In this document: positions 13,283 through 26,300 of the stretch, piece after piece
Layout: each line of letters opens with the position of its first letter
Numbering within the stretch: the stretch's first letter is position 1
From: Isochrysis galbana
Lineage: Eukaryota > Haptophyta > Isochrysidales > Isochrysidaceae
Reading direction: 5' to 3'
DNA: 64,000 nucleotides
Assembly (NCBI GenBank): GCA_018136815.1
Contig: CM030943.1
Span: 487,975 to 551,974, forward strand
Translations under genes and position numbers: made by a program
Notes under the pieces: model-generated
Database searches by the model: none
What the model saw: only the letters and a program-made list of their open reading frames with translations
What the model was told of the DNA's origin: nothing

Positions 13283-16200
13283 ATGGGTCCCGACAAGCCC
13301 GCGGACTTTTTAGCTCCAAGAAAGTCTGCCTCAAAGCAAGAGCTCAAACGCCGTGTGGAATTCCGACACTCTCAGTAATGAAGCTCTTATTTGCACAGAC
13401 ACATTGGAGCCCCGGCCCCTATCGTTAAGGCACTCAGCCTGCAAGCGAGCGCTCGCTGCGAGAGCTCACTGCTATATGTGACCCGTGCTCCTCCAGGTCA
13501 TGGTGCCTCACAAACTATGTATCGATCTTGACCCCAGGCGAATCGGCGCGTCACAGCTCGAAGCATTTCTCTCCGCCTTTTTGGAGGCCTCTGAGGCGAG
13601 CTTGCAGTCGTCCGTCAGCTACCCTTCGCCATCAGAAGCGGAAGAGGCATGCAAGAAGCTAATTCACGAGGGCGCTTCCAAGAAAACTTTCGGAGGTCCG
13701 CGGTCACATGCGATGGGTGGGTTTAGGACTACCAACACCCTGACTTTTAATCGAAGTGGCGCCGACACTGGCGTGCATGGTGCAGACTCCATCTTCAGCC
13801 GCACGCTTTGCTCTGCGTCCGGAAGTGGAAACACTTCCGACCCTTCCGTTTCACCAGTGGCAGACCCGGGCGTGAATCTATCCCCCCCGTATAAGCAAGC
13901 TATGCATGCACCACATTCTATGGGCGCAGGCGCTACCCGCGGTCATCATGGGAGTCGCATGATGCAGGCAGCTATAAGTGGGACTAACAGTCAGGGTGCC
14001 AGGGTGCGCAATGGGTTGCCACTGCCACCCAAGTTGGCCGCTGTCCGCCAGAACCTTGAAGCCCGAAGCCCGCCGCAAGATCCAGGCCGGCGTGGACAAA
14101 TCCAGCAAGCGGGTGGCGCACGCCCAGAGCTTGGTGCGGTGAAGCACCCACGTCGAGTCGTCATGGGCTCGATCCAGCTGAATCCTCCGTCCCGGCTGAT
14201 GTTTCCGGCATCGCCTGCGCACGGGGGCACAGGCTTCCGGAATATGGGCAACACCTGCTACATGTCGGCAGTGCTGGCAGCTCTCATGGGGCTGCCCATA
14301 TTCGTCGATGATCTGCTCGACGAGGACGTCGCGCAACGGCTGCGTCCGCATCTCGGTGCGGCCAGTCAATCTGTGTACCGGGCCATGTTTGATATTGCGA
14401 CCGAATACCGTAAGCAGCGGCAAAGGTCGCTCGATCAAGCTCGCAAGGGGCAAGTCGCCGCGGGTGGGCGCGAGGATTTCGCTCTTTCCAGCGGAAGCGT
14501 CTGTGACGAGGCGAATGTGGGCAGCAATGGGGCATCGCTCCCCGTCGTACCGAAAAAACTCAAGGATGCCCTCGCGAGACGCGCGCCACACTTTGCGGAC
14601 AACACGCAGCAGGTGCCTTCCCCTTGGTGTGCTCTATGCGCCGATGCCTGGCGGGGCGTCGAAGGTGTGGAGTGGTCATCTTCGACGCAATACCGCCTAA
14701 ACCTTGCTGTATGCATCTCTGTCTGATTGTGCGGCGGCTGACACCTGCCTGCGCTCTCTGAGTAGGACGCCTCTGAGTTTTTCTTCCTGGCGATCGATGC
14801 TTTAGCGGACGAAATGTGCGACGCCGACTTCTTGGCCCGAAAAGCTGCATCAGAGGCACCCAAGCCTCCACTGCCTCTGGCAGTCCACCTCAATTTTGGT
14901 GGGCAGCTGCTGAAGACGATGTGCTGCAACGGTTGTGGGCATTCGTGGTCTCGCACCGAGGACTTTTATAGCCTTTCCCTCCAGCTACCTCCCTCGGGGG
15001 ATGTCCCGATGGCACCGCTCAACATCCAACAGCTATTGGAGGCACACTTTGCACCCACCACGATCGAGGTGCGCACGCCCATCGCGTGACGTCCGCGCAC
15101 ATGACGAGAGCACCGTCTGCGACGGCATGCTCGAGAGAGCATCATATCTGTGCATTGGTTCGGCGAGCGCTTTATTAAGCCTCCTCCTCCCTCTTCACAT
15201 CCAGGTCACGTGTGAGAAATGTAAAGCCCCCTATGCAACCTTAACTCATGCACTAGCACGTCTACCGCGCATTCTGCCCATTCATCTGATGCGTTTCGAC
15301 TTTTCTCGCAGCACAATCGTCAAGCGCTCGGATGCCGTCAAGCCGTCAAATCGTCTCACGTTGGCGTTTATTGCTAGCTCCGCCACTGCACCTCCATACC
15401 CAATCATCTCCAAGCGGACCGATGGAGTTCGGGTATGCGATGCGAACGAGTGCGATGCGAGGACAAAAGGGGCTGCGAGCGCGTCAGTGGCTACCACCCC
15501 AGCCACGTCGCGCGCGCCCGATGCCACGAGGAAGAGGTCTTTTCATGACAGTTTACGGAGGGCTGTCCTCGACGACGATAGCTCACAGTCGCCGCTGGCG
15601 CCGCCGCCCATCACGGCCATTGCCGCGGCGGCGCCGCAGCCGGTTTGCCTAGACTCGGCTCCATCAGGGCCAGGGCGACCAAGGAACGGCGGCAGCCAGC
15701 ACGAGCGGCCGGCCAGTCGTGAGGAAGAAGAGTGTATGCTCAAGCGTGCGATTGCAGCAAGTCTTGAGCAAGCAACCACCATTCCGACGACTGGTTACCG
15801 CCATGCGATATCGTCGGCACGCGTTTCTAGCAACATTCGCTCTACACACGGTTGCATTGTCCTTGATGGTGTAGACAGTCGGATTCACAACGTGAAATGC
15901 AGGGTGGGGAACGACGATGTCATCTCGTTGTGCGATGAAGCAGATACTGTGGTGCAGATTGGCGATGAGGAGTCACCATCGTCGAGCACGGAGAGCATGG
16001 GAGAGCGGTGGGGCAAGGCGCACGCCCAGCGAGCAGCGCAACCTTGCAAGCGTGCAGATGATGACTCCCTGGCCTTGCCCGGAGGGGTGAGCCAGGCGAA
16101 GCGCCTGCGCACCGACGCATCCTCTGAGTCCGCGCGTCAGTTTTCACACCTAATTGCAGACATGTCAGAAGAGGAGGCTCTCGCCGCTGCGATCGCCACG

Positions 16201-16774
16201 TCACTCGCTGATACAGCCGTCCACGCTCAAGATGCATCTTCTGACCAGCAGAATATTCATGTTGACTCCGAGGCATCCCAGGCCACATGCGAAGGTGGCA
16301 AGAGCCCATCCGACACAATGAATCTGGACGGCGCTTGCGGGGCTTCGCCCTCAGCTAGAGGCAGCTCAGGCGGTGGACTTTGCAGATCCGGGGATCCCAG
16401 CGTCCATGCTGCCTACAGCTATACCCTACAGTCTGTTGTGTGGCATAAGGGCGCCGACGCGGCTTTTGGCCACTACTTGGCGGACGTGAAGGTAAACAAT
16501 GTGCACACGGGCGAGAGTCAGTGGCACAGGTGAGCACCCGATTCTTGGTCATTCCAGTGAGCACACTCTCTGTGCTAAGCATTCAGCCTGCTGCGCGTGA
16601 AAAAGAGGCTCGCATAACCCTTTTGGAGTGACTGACGCTTGATCTCCCGTCAGGTACGATGACGCATTTGTGGAATGCATATCTATAGACGCTGCCATTG
16701 GTGGCCGAGCCAAATCCGTCCACAACGGGTACCTCTTCTTTTACACATCCAACGCCGTGTGCTCTGCAATTTGA
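13283..16774 (+). CDS. USP37-like deubiquitinase with two UIMs
   Basis: Ubiquitin-specific cysteine protease. Exons 13497-14612, 14766-15068, 15205-16529 and 16654-16774 are well supported by phase and motifs. A first coding exon ending at about 13354 (FLAPRKSASKQELKRR, possible ATG at 13283) is likely but its start is uncertain. The Cys box is GFRNMGNTCYMSAVLAAL (about 14230-14285); NTQQ-DASEFF spans the first supported intron. Two zinc-finger CxxC pairs follow (CNGC, CEKC), then the His box YTLQSVVWHKGAD...GHYLADV (16417-16488) and the C-terminal NGYLFFYTSNAV. Between Cys and His boxes are two ubiquitin-interacting motifs, EEECMLKRAIAASLEQ (about 15724-15771) and EEEALAAAIATSLAD (about 16168-16212). 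The region before the catalytic domain (VMVPHKLCIDLDPRRIGASQ...) resembles the end of the PH-like domain of USP37/USP26/29. About 880 residues. Likely acts on ubiquitin chains in the nucleus or cytosol (family inference). Confidence 0.9.
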
Positions 16775-18540
16775 ACAAACATTCGCGAGACTGCGGAGAC
16801 TTGGCTCCACGGGCAACAAGCGCGTATGCCATCCTTTGCCCATTACAGTGATGGAACAGCACGTCGACACTCCACTAGCTCGCTTTGTTCTGTTTCCCTT
16901 TGCATTGACGAGTTACCGCTTCGTGCCTAAGACTACCTCTCTACACTTCGTGTCGAGGTTGTTTGGGGTCGGTCCGGTGGGAGTACTTGGGCCGAGTAGC
17001 AGCCGTCTTCCTAATGTGAATGCTCTCCATGAAAGTACTACCCTTTCTGAGTGCGGTACGTACAGGGGGCCCACTGGTCGGTCTGCTTCAGTTGGCGGGA
17101 AGCTTCTTTCAATCTCAATCTCCCGCCCTAAAATTTGATTGTAGTGTCGTGGCTCATATGTGAATAGTAGTCTGTAGCCTTTCCCCCCCCTCTCCATATG
17201 TAATATAGATATAGCGACCGCCTATGCTAGCTGCGACGATCACGCTAGCGCCGCGCACCTCGGGCGTTCGGGCTCTTGGCTTTGCGACCGATCTGCCCTA
17301 TGTTCTACCCTCCCGTCCTCCCTCAAATCGCGTCCCGTCGAAAGTGGCCCATCGATTTGCATAATTGCAGTCTATTTATGTATACATGAATGTGGATAGT
17401 TTGTTGGTAGTATCAACGTAAACGTAAACCGAACTGCGAGCTGACATACTATGACATACATGTATCGAATCAAGCTCGCGCTTGATTGTGGATTGTGGCA
17501 AGTCTGAAGCCGCTGAATGGGTTAAGGGCCAAGGAGTGAAGAGAAGTCTTGAGAGAGGGGGGGGGGGGAGCGCGCTACATCGCGACGGAGGGGCCACAAG
17601 CCACCACCCCCACATCACTCACTCACCAAAAAGAAAACTATGACAACTGGAGTGACAGTGGGGTGAATGTGTTTGTGGGTGTGTGAGCTGCTGCTTTGGC
17701 TGTGTTGGTGCTTGGGCAGTGTGGTGTGTGGAGGGAGAGGGAGAGCGCGATGGTGGTGTAGAAGCGCTTTGACAGGTCTTGTTACATGGCGTGAGAGCGG
17801 GATCGGAGGGCATGACAGCGAGCGGAAAGGGGTGGGGCACACTAGGGGCAGACACGAGGGAGTGCTTCCGGGCGAGCGCGCCAGAAACAAAAGACGGACA
17901 AGAGAGGAGAACGACCGGGAAAAAGAACACGGGAAACTCTAGGAACAAGGGAAAGACTAATGAAACGAGGGGGGGAGGGGGAACCGAGCGTCGGAGGGGC
18001 GAAGCGAGGAGCGAGCGCACGGGACTCCGAGCCTCGTCGGCCAAGGAAACAAAAGGAACCGCTGGGGTTGCATGGGAGGAGAGGAAGGAAGGGATCCCGG
18101 CTGCAGCTGCATGTGAGGGAACCGGGAAAGGGGGGCGGGAGGAGAGACACGCTCTAAGAAAAGAGCGTGTCGGAGACGCTCCCCCTTGCATGCGAGGGGG
18201 CACGTTCTAAGAATAGAGCGTGCCGCATGGGATGCTCCCCCTACCCGCAACAAAAACTCCGAAAACCGAAAACTAACGCAACATCGCACATACAAATCAA
18301 TGAAACAGATACGGACAACCAAACAAATTCGGCGTGCAATGCGGCGAGGCTTCGAGATAACTCATTGGCGAAAACAAAACTCACTCTCACACAACGTGTG
18401 GTGGAGACCGCATCCGCATAGAGTATATAAAATACTTTGGATGCGACAACAAGAGCCATCGTTCGCACTCTCTTACTCTCTTCGTCACGGAATCGGATAA
18501 AAATCCTCTTACAATCTCCCACACCACTATCCCATGGGCA
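16775..18540. other. Convergent intergenic region, no gene supported
   Basis: Region between the plus-strand USP gene and the minus-strand acyl-CoA oxidase gene. Bases 16775-17600 show no supported gene. Bases 17640-18160 give Ser/Pro/Phe-rich ORFs on the minus strand (up to 194 codons, 17619-18203) with the look of low-complexity translation. A cluster of three hairpins lies at 18146-18224 (listed separately). Confidence 0.45.
18146..18224. repeat. Cluster of three hairpins
   Basis: Three inverted repeats in 79 bp. 18146-18171: GACACGCTCT with a perfect complement AGAGCGTGTC around a 6-nt loop. 18181-18200: CCCCCT/AGGGGG around TTGCATGCG-like sequence. 18199-18224: GGCACGTTCT with AGAGCGTGCC (one G-T wobble), same loop type as the first. 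The outer hairpins are related copies, each followed within 20 nt by GA(C/T)GCTCCCCCT. They lie between convergent gene ends, so a transcript 3'-end role is possible but unproven. Confidence 0.7.
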
Positions 18541-18543
18541 CTC

Positions 18544-18608
18544 GACTAAATTTATGCTTGGTTCGCCCATGGAGGAGCACGAGCCCCCCCTCCCCCCCCC
18601 CCCCCCCG
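18544..18608 (+). repeat. Dispersed repeat family R, copy R1
   Basis: Copy of a family recurring at 22955-23034 (minus), 35528-35597 with continuation at 36116, 58353-58480 and 62085-62164 (minus). Shared order: ACTAAATTTATxCTTGGTT, then CACCCATGG, a G run, a GCACGAG-like core and a C-rich tail. Translated frames recur as TKFxLGSPM. Followed directly by a C run at 18586-18607. Confidence 0.65.
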
Positions 18609-18640
18609 GCCTGCGAGGAGAGAGGGTTCTGAAGTGATCA

Positions 18641-18742
18641 CATGTCGGGCGTGTGTGTCATGGAGCTAGCAACATGCATCAAGGCGTTTGGGCAAGTGCG
18701 CTGCGAGTTAGCAGTGGTGGTACTAACGCTCATACTTTTTAT
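18641..18742 (-). repeat. Three-copy 3'-flank element, copy C
   Basis: Read on the minus strand: AATAAAAAG...GAGCGTTAGTACCACCACTGC...GCACTTGCCC...GACACACACGC. Related to copy A at 26530-26657 (plus) and copy B at 49554-49693 (minus). Lies about 440 bp downstream of the acyl-CoA oxidase stop, in the same direction as that gene. See findings. Confidence 0.6.
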
Positions 18743-19179
18743 TATGATTACAACACACACGTATAACACAAGTACTAGCTAGGCAGCAGAGAGACGCGAA
18801 GTACCGCCACACTCGCGCCTGCCCTCCAAACAACATTCCTACGAGCTTCGCCACAGGCATCCTCAGCCTAGCCATGGTCGGTCAGAGCGCGACGTCCATA
18901 CCGTTCGGTTTCTCCGTCAAAATCTCAAGCGCAATCTATGACAGCTGCGCCTTCAACGTGAATTTTCGAGAGGCTCAAGCGGGTGCGAACCGAGGCAACA
19001 TGCAGCGCAAGGGCTTGGAACGTTGATAAACAGGTTTGCACTGTCCAACGACTCCGTGGGCCCTCTTGCGCATCGACGCCCTGCTTTTTGTGTCGGGTAT
19101 TTGATCGCCGCGCATGAATAGCGCGCTGAGCCACGGCATCGCTATCTTGTGTGAGGACGGTCTGCCCTTCTTTGCCCCA

Positions 19180-21176
19180 CTACTCGCGGCTCGGTACTAC
19201 AACCGGACCCTTGCCAACGTGAGAGTGGAATGGACCATCCGAGTGGGGCGCGCGACGTCCGATGGCCTCGGTGTAGACGTGCGAGTCCGCAGGGAACGGG
19301 GCGTGACCCATACGGGCGGCGGCGTGGTCGGCCCTGTCGCCCGCGTTAGATATTTCATATTGTCGCTCTACCCGTCGCTCGGTCGCGTCAAGGGCTTCGT
19401 GCTCAGTGATCCGCTTCATCCAATTCTCGTCAAAGCTCATCGAAGCGGGCAAGATCCTCTCGGTAAACTTGCCCTCGACAAAGGTGCCAGGAGCGCCATC
19501 CCGTACCCGGCGTGCGGCGACCAGATCGGCCAGCTTGTAAATCTCACGCCACGACTCCTCCATCGCCTTGGCTAGCAGCTTGGCATTGCGCCCAGCAGGG
19601 GCCAACTTGCGTGCAAGGTCCATCGCCGCGAGGTACTCGTCGCGATCGGCGGAGAACACGGAGATTGCTGCGGCCAGTGGCCCCTCGGCGCGCAGCTTCT
19701 TCAGCCTATCGCGAGCAATCTTTTGCTGCAGGATGCGGGAATCGCCCTCGGCAAACTTGCAGGTGAGGAGCATGTCGGCTAATTCGAAGCCAGTGCCATG
19801 CATCAACGCATACGAGCCGACCTCTTGGCGCAGGGCATGGACGCGCTCGATCGCGATCTCGATCGCCTTGATCTTGCAAACTGCGATCTCTTCAACGAGG
19901 TCAGGGTCCGGGATGGAATCTGCCATCGGGTGGTGAGGCGCACGGGTCAAAGACGAAGTGGGTGAATGGAGCAGGGCGGCAGGATGGCGGTGTGAAGTGA
20001 AGGTTTCGGTGAGGGCGAGGTGCGCACGCCACCTCCGCGCAAGCACTCGTTGAGCCGCGCCTGGACGCCAGCAACGAAGCGCTCCATCCGTCCGAGTTTG
20101 GTGTCCGACTCCTCGAAGACCGCCTTGAGTTGCGGCATATCGGCGAGCGCCACCTCTCCCGCCAGGCCGTTGCACATCTTGGAGCGGGCGTATGCAGCTG
20201 TCTTGATGTGCAGCGTTCGCGCCATGACTAGGGCAGCCTCCGCAATTGCCTGTCGGCCGGTGAGCAGGCGCTGGCCGATGACCTCGATGCGCATGCGTTC
20301 ACTGCCCTTCTGCACGTAAACATCGTCGCGCACGTCGGCGAATCTGTTCAGCAGCGCCGACTTGGGCAGCCGAACGCGGTTGAAACTGACGCGCGCATTG
20401 TCGAGGTCGTTGGCGGTCGTCTTAGGTCCCATATCCTCAACTTGAATGCCGGGCAGGAGAGAGCCGCAGCCCGGCTCGCGCAGGCGTAGGAAGAAGGGAT
20501 GTGGCCCATGCGAGACGCCGCTGATGCGCAGGTCGGCAACAACGACACCGAGCTCGGCCGTGTAGCCTTGCGAGATCCAATTTTTTGCAGCCCTCTCAGA
20601 GGGAGTGTGGAGCTCAAACGTCTGTGAGGTGGGGTCCCACTCGGCGGTGGTCTCGACAATGAGGCCGGAGAGGACTCCCGCCTGCTTCTCGGTCAGCAGG
20701 AAGCAGCCAAGCTGGCCTTCACGCTGGATGTCATCCAGCATTGACACTTGCTCCGGCCCGCCCAGCCCTAGAATTGATCCGGCGAACAAGTTGTATTGCA
20801 CGGTGAAGCGGATGCCAAAACCAGAGGTGCCCGACGACGCAAGAAGGCGGTGGGCGAGGAAGAACTTTTCGGGTGCGTCTCGCATATCGGTGAAACGGAG
20901 GTGAGCAGAGCGCACGAGCCGGCTGAGGAGCGCCGCCGAGCGTGCCGGGTCGGTCGCGCCTGGGAGCGAGTGGTGCAGCTCGGCGAGAAAGTTGTTGGTG
21001 AAGGCGGAGTAAGCGTCAGTGGGTGCGAGAGGAGGAGGCTGGCCGGGAGAAGGCGGTGCGGTGGAGGAGAGGGAGTGGGAGGCGATGGTTGGCGAGAGGG
21101 TGCGGCATGCTGCGAGAAGCAGCCTCGGACGGAGGGGAAGGGTGGAGTGGCGGACAGCGAGGCCGAGAGCAAGCAT
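19180..21176 (-). CDS. Acyl-CoA oxidase
   Basis: Minus-strand flavoenzyme of fatty-acid beta-oxidation, oxidising acyl-CoA to trans-2-enoyl-CoA. Two exons, 21176-20033 and 19919-19180, joined in phase (NECLRG to DSIPDPDLVEE). About 627 residues, close to the 600-700 of the family. Family segments: FGIRFTVQYNLFAGSILGLG, LGCFLLTEKQAG, the beta-sheet segment ETTAEWDPTSQTFELHTP, GPHPFFLRLR, and in the C-terminal helical domain SYALMHGTGFELAD and RDRLKKLRAEG. The N-terminus (ALGLAVRHSTLPLRPRLLL) is amphipathic and Arg-containing, which fits mitochondrial import better than a peroxisomal signal. The last ~55 residues after QYEISNA look less family-like, so the true C-terminus, and any peroxisomal SKL-like end, is uncertain. 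The start is preceded on the coding strand by a CT-rich leader and a long (CT)n tract. Confidence 0.88.
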
Positions 21177-22091
<915 letters not shown>

Positions 22092-22670
22092 ATGTCTGGA
22101 AGGGCACCGTTGAGGACTCATGGGGCTGGGCAACCCCTCATGCCGACGGAGGGCGGCTTCTCGGTGGAGGGCTCAGCGTGCCGCCGCCCTCCGACGAGAA
22201 CTGTGGGCTCGCAGACGGCAGCTCACGACGAGGGGAGTGTTGCGGTAGCACAAGACGTCGCAGACGTCCGGCGGAGGAAGTCTCGAGGAATGGCGACTCC
22301 ACAAGAAATAGCCGAGGGGGAGAAGCGCCTGCGTGCTAGACGACGGGCATCATTGGACTGTGCGAATGCCCTGCGGAGGTCGAGCTTGGTGAAGCAGGCA
22401 AGCACATCTGCACTTTCTGCACCACTGCCGGCCCCTCCACCTTCGTCACCTCCTCCACCACCACCTCTACCGCCACCGCCACTGCCAAGGAAAGAAGCTG
22501 AGGCCTTGTGTTGGCGGTCGGTGGATATAGTAGGTAGCCTACCCGACTTGAGAAAGGTTAATACTAAAGAGCTAAAGATCTTATTTGTTCTTTGTTCGAC
22601 CTTTCTTCTTTGTTTGGCCGTCGACGCGCCGACGCTCCACGCCGACCACGCGCGCACGCGCGCACAGTGA
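22092..22670 (+). CDS. Hypothetical proline-rich protein
   Basis: A 192-codon frame with no recognised family. From a second ATG at 22290 it reads as a plausible protein: a basic helical segment (TPQEIAEGEKRLRARRRASL), a Ser/Ala linker, a run of 20-25 mostly prolines (APPPSSPPPPPPLPPPP), a short conserved-looking block (EAEALCWRSVDIVGSLPDLR) and a hydrophobic C-terminal segment (LKILFVLCSTFLLCLAV) that could be a membrane anchor. A minus-strand ORF of 163 codons overlaps; its Gly-rich run is the complement of the proline run, so either strand could be real. No CT-rich leader precedes either ATG. Treat as tentative. Confidence 0.35.
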   Translation: MSGRAPLRTHGAGQPLMPTEGGFSVEGSACRRPPTRTVGSQTAAHDEGSVAVAQDVADVRRRKSRGMATPQEIAEGEKRLRARRRASLDCANALRRSSLVKQASTSALSAPLPAPPPSSPPPPPPLPPPPLPRKEAEALCWRSVDIVGSLPDLRKVNTKELKILFVLCSTFLLCLAVDAPTLHADHARTRAQ

Positions 22671-23356
22671 AGCACAGTGAAAAGCCACCCGCTCGCCTCC
22701 ACCTCCACGGCCACGGACGAAAATTAACTGAGTCACTTGCTCGACGGACGCATCACGGGGCAGTTAGATAACTGCTTGCCGCCTCACAAGGGCAGTTAGT
22801 GGCAGTTAACCAAGTTATCTTGATAACTGCTCCAGCCAATCCCTAGCCTTAGCCTTGGGGCAGATGAGGTGCTGAGTCCCCCTTGCCTGCCAAGTGGCAA
22901 GTGGAAGTGGCGGCGCAAGGTGGGAGTGTGGTGTGTGGTTCTCGCCCCCCATGAGGGGAATCGAGAGGAGTGGGGGGGGGGGGGGGGCGCAAGGCCCTCC
23001 TCCATGGCGACCAATCATACGATTAGTTGACGGGGAGACGGAGTAGTAGTAATAGTAGTAGAGGGCTCCTGGTTCCGTGCGCGTGCGTATGTAAAATGTC
23101 ATTGTGAGTCACCATGTGCATCAATCAGAAAAAAAAGCACATGTCGGCGCACAGCATGCCTAGGGGCACCTTTTATCCAGTGGCAGCCACAACTAGTTGT
23201 CAACGGGCCGATTTTCATTTTTCACCCATAGTAGAAATGGGGCATGCCCATGAAGCGGCAGCCTCTAGTAGTAACGAAAAGTAAAATATTGTAGCTGGTG
23301 GTTCTTTCCCCTCTCCCCCGTTGTCCGCGTCCCGTCCCGCCGCCGCCACTGCCGCG
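22671..23356. other. Intergenic with repeat copy R5
   Basis: Upstream of the tRNA-ligase-like gene. Bases 22730-22840 contain repeated (A)GTTA(A/G)-containing motifs (GGCAGTTAG, GGCAGTTAA, TAACTGC on both strands). R5, a minus-strand copy of the dispersed family R, covers about 22955-23034. A C-rich, CT-rich stretch at 23301-23356 leads into the next start codon. Confidence 0.55.
22955..23034 (-). repeat. Dispersed repeat family R, copy R5
   Basis: Read on the minus strand: CAACTAATCGTATGATTGGT, CGCCATGGAGGAGG, then a long C run. It is the most diverged copy. Together with R4 (62085-62164) it shares a further downstream block encoding an ARGTQ-like frame, so the repeat is longer than its conserved core. 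Confidence 0.45.
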
Positions 23357-26300
23357 ATGGCGTCGTCGCCGCTCCCCTCCCCGCGCCTCTCCTCGCACTT
23401 CCTGCCCAAGTTCGACAACCAGTCCGAAGGCGTGCGGCTGACGAGCGCCACCGCCGCTACCCTCGCCGTCTCCAAGAAGCACTCGGGGCACCTCGTGATG
23501 GCTCCACCCTTCTACTCGAAGAATGGAGTGGCAAACCGCTTCTCACGGCTGGGAGAGATGCTTCTCCGCGCCCACTTTTGCGCCGTGTGGCCGGGCGAGG
23601 GCGCGGAGGCGTTTGAACGGTGGTGGACACACGCGGAGGACAACTCGCTCTGCTACTCCTTCGAGTGCGTCGCGCCACGCATCGCGGGAGACCACGGGGC
23701 GACGCCGAAGGCGGCATACATGGTGCTCACGTGCGTCGTGCACGCTGGCGGCGATGGCATCCTCTCGCCGGCACAGCTGCTGGAGCTGGGTGCGGTGTGG
23801 CGGCTGCCACTCAACGAGGTATGGTACGTTCCATGGCACCAGGCCGCCGCTGTTGAAGATGAGCTACATGCCGCTCGCTGGAGTATGGCCGACTCTGACG
23901 CTGACGCACTGCTCGAGGGCTTTGGTGTGCCGCAGCAGCGTTTCCTCCGGCACGGCGAGACGCAAGGCGATGTGCTCGAGGGCTTTGTGCTCATGGCGCT
24001 CGACCAGCCAATTGAGGCTCTGCTACCGCTGCTTGCCGCCTACGAGTCGGCTGTCGTGCCGCACCGGGAGGCAGCACTTGCCGCCGCGCTCTCGCTCGGC
24101 GATGCGTGCCTCAACTCGGACACTACGCTCATCAAGACGCTGGAGGCGCCCGTGACGGACGCCACGCGCGAGCCAACGCGCGTAAGCATGAGCTCTGATG
24201 AGGTGTGGGATCTAGCCACCACCGGTGACGGACCGCTCCCGCGCCTCTTCCGCATGCTGCGCGCTGTCTACTCACACAAGGTCCGCCTTAAGCCATACGA
24301 CTACCGGGGCCGGCTGCAGTTGCACATCGACGTCTGCGATGACCAGGTCTTCTTCGGCTGGAAGCTTCACATGGCGCTGTGCGGAACGGCACAACTGTAC
24401 CGTGGGATGGTGGTGACCTTCGACACGTACACTCCGCCTCCGCTGGTTCAGGCCCTCCGAGACGCGCCAGCGGCTGCCGCTGGTGCAAGTGACTTGCCGC
24501 TCGACCCGGCCATCATAGCGAGCAAGGTTGCGAACGCTGCCGAAGGAGCAAGCTCAGAGTCTGGCGCATGTGTGCGAGTGCTCGCGATCGCCAAGCTCAA
24601 GTGTCTTCGCTACCTCATTCGCACCTTTGGCGTGCGAAATATCCTCAACGTACTGCTCGACCATGGGCCGGCCGCCTACGTGCGACGAACGCAAATGTTC
24701 GCCTCCAACTGGGCTGTCCCCAATGAGCTTCGCCCGGCGCTTCTCGCGACGCTCGCAGCGTGGCCACAAGAGGTCGCCCTCCTTACACCCTCCGAACGCG
24801 AGGAGCTTCGCAACTCGTCCGATGGCGCCAAAGGGAAACGCGGCTCGTACCTGCGCTACCTTGAGCCCTTCCTCGAGGGTCGTGGTCGCATCCACATGAG
24901 CGCGGCTGAAGGGGGGCTTCGGGCGCTGGCAGCCTCTCGGCTGCGTGGTTACGCGCTGCTGATTATCAACCTCGGCTCGAGCCTGTCCAAAGGGCAACTA
25001 GAGCAGTACAGCCTGGGCTTAGTCACCTTGCGGGAGCCGGGCGCACATAAGCAAATGCGTCCGGGCTCGGTCCTTGTGGTCACCCGGCCCCCCTCGATGC
25101 AGTGTTTGCGCTCGGGCGTGCCGCTACTTGTGCTCCTCTTTGAGCCGCAGGAAGGCAAGGACGAACATTTCCGAAAGATGTACAACCGCTGTTCCCGGCT
25201 CGAGTCCGACGTGCCCGAGCTGGAAGGGCGGGTCTTCCGCAATCTCGATGCGGAGAAATGGATAGAGACCGCCGCAGCGTTGCCACGCTCTCCGTTAGCC
25301 AACGCGCTTGCCGACTCGGCTGGTTACGGTGCCATCGGCGTTGGTGGGGTGAGCGGTATGGGTACTGAGGCGAGCCGCGCGCCGCTAGAACGGACTCTTG
25401 TCGCGGTGGCGGCTCTCCCTCCAGGCGGCGGGAAGAGCTCTCTCTTCCGCGCACTTGAGGCGCTCGGCTGGGGGGTCGTGTCATCCGATGTAGAGCGTGC
25501 GCGAAATAACTCCTTCGACGTGGCGCTCTCAAACATGCTCCGCACGCGCCCGTTGGTCTGCTACGACAAGAACCTCCCGGACGCCGCCTCACTCAACAAG
25601 GTCTGTCGCCTGGTGCGTGCTGCCGAGGAGCGGCACGGTCTTCGGGTGCGCGTGCTTATCGTCGTGCCGGATCGGATCGAGCACGACGTGGCGTGGGGGC
25701 GAGTGTGCGAGCGTACGGCCGGGGACATTGCCTTGTCATGTCACATCGATGGCGGCGTTGAGAAGGCTTACTTTATCTTCTACTCAACCTTCTATACACG
25801 CTCGCTCGCGCTGCTTCCTCTCGCGCAGACGTTACCTGGGGTGGTGGTGAGTAGCGCCTTTTGGGAGAGTACCGACGCGGTCGAGCAACTTGCTCGCGAA
25901 CTACATGATCGCGCCGTACAAGGGGACGTCCCTGGCGTGGATGCCCTCGCCGACGCGCTCGGCTCGACCGTAGAGGGGAGGGCTGTGCATACCTCCTCTT
26001 ACATCGTCGCCGACATTCCCGGCACGAAGCTGCACATGACGTTGGTGCCACCCCTAACTGAGGGAATGTCGCGTCACGAGGGCTTGGAGCGCAGCCGAGC
26101 TCTGCTTGCATTGCAGCCATACATTGGCACGACCATCAAGATCACCTTGCGTTCGTACCACCTCGCCGCCTGGTACGGGGACGAGGCGCAGGGTCGTGAG
26201 CGCCAGGGCCGCCGTAGGCAGCAGCTTGCGGTGTGGGAGGTGGAGGCGGTCGAGGGCCTACCGGACATTGTGCAATTTGGGCAACAACGCGCCATCTACC

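Noticed and set aside
17619..18203. 194-codon minus-strand ORF
   Set aside because: Ser/Pro/Phe-rich low-complexity translation with no motif and no leader tract; left as intergenic.
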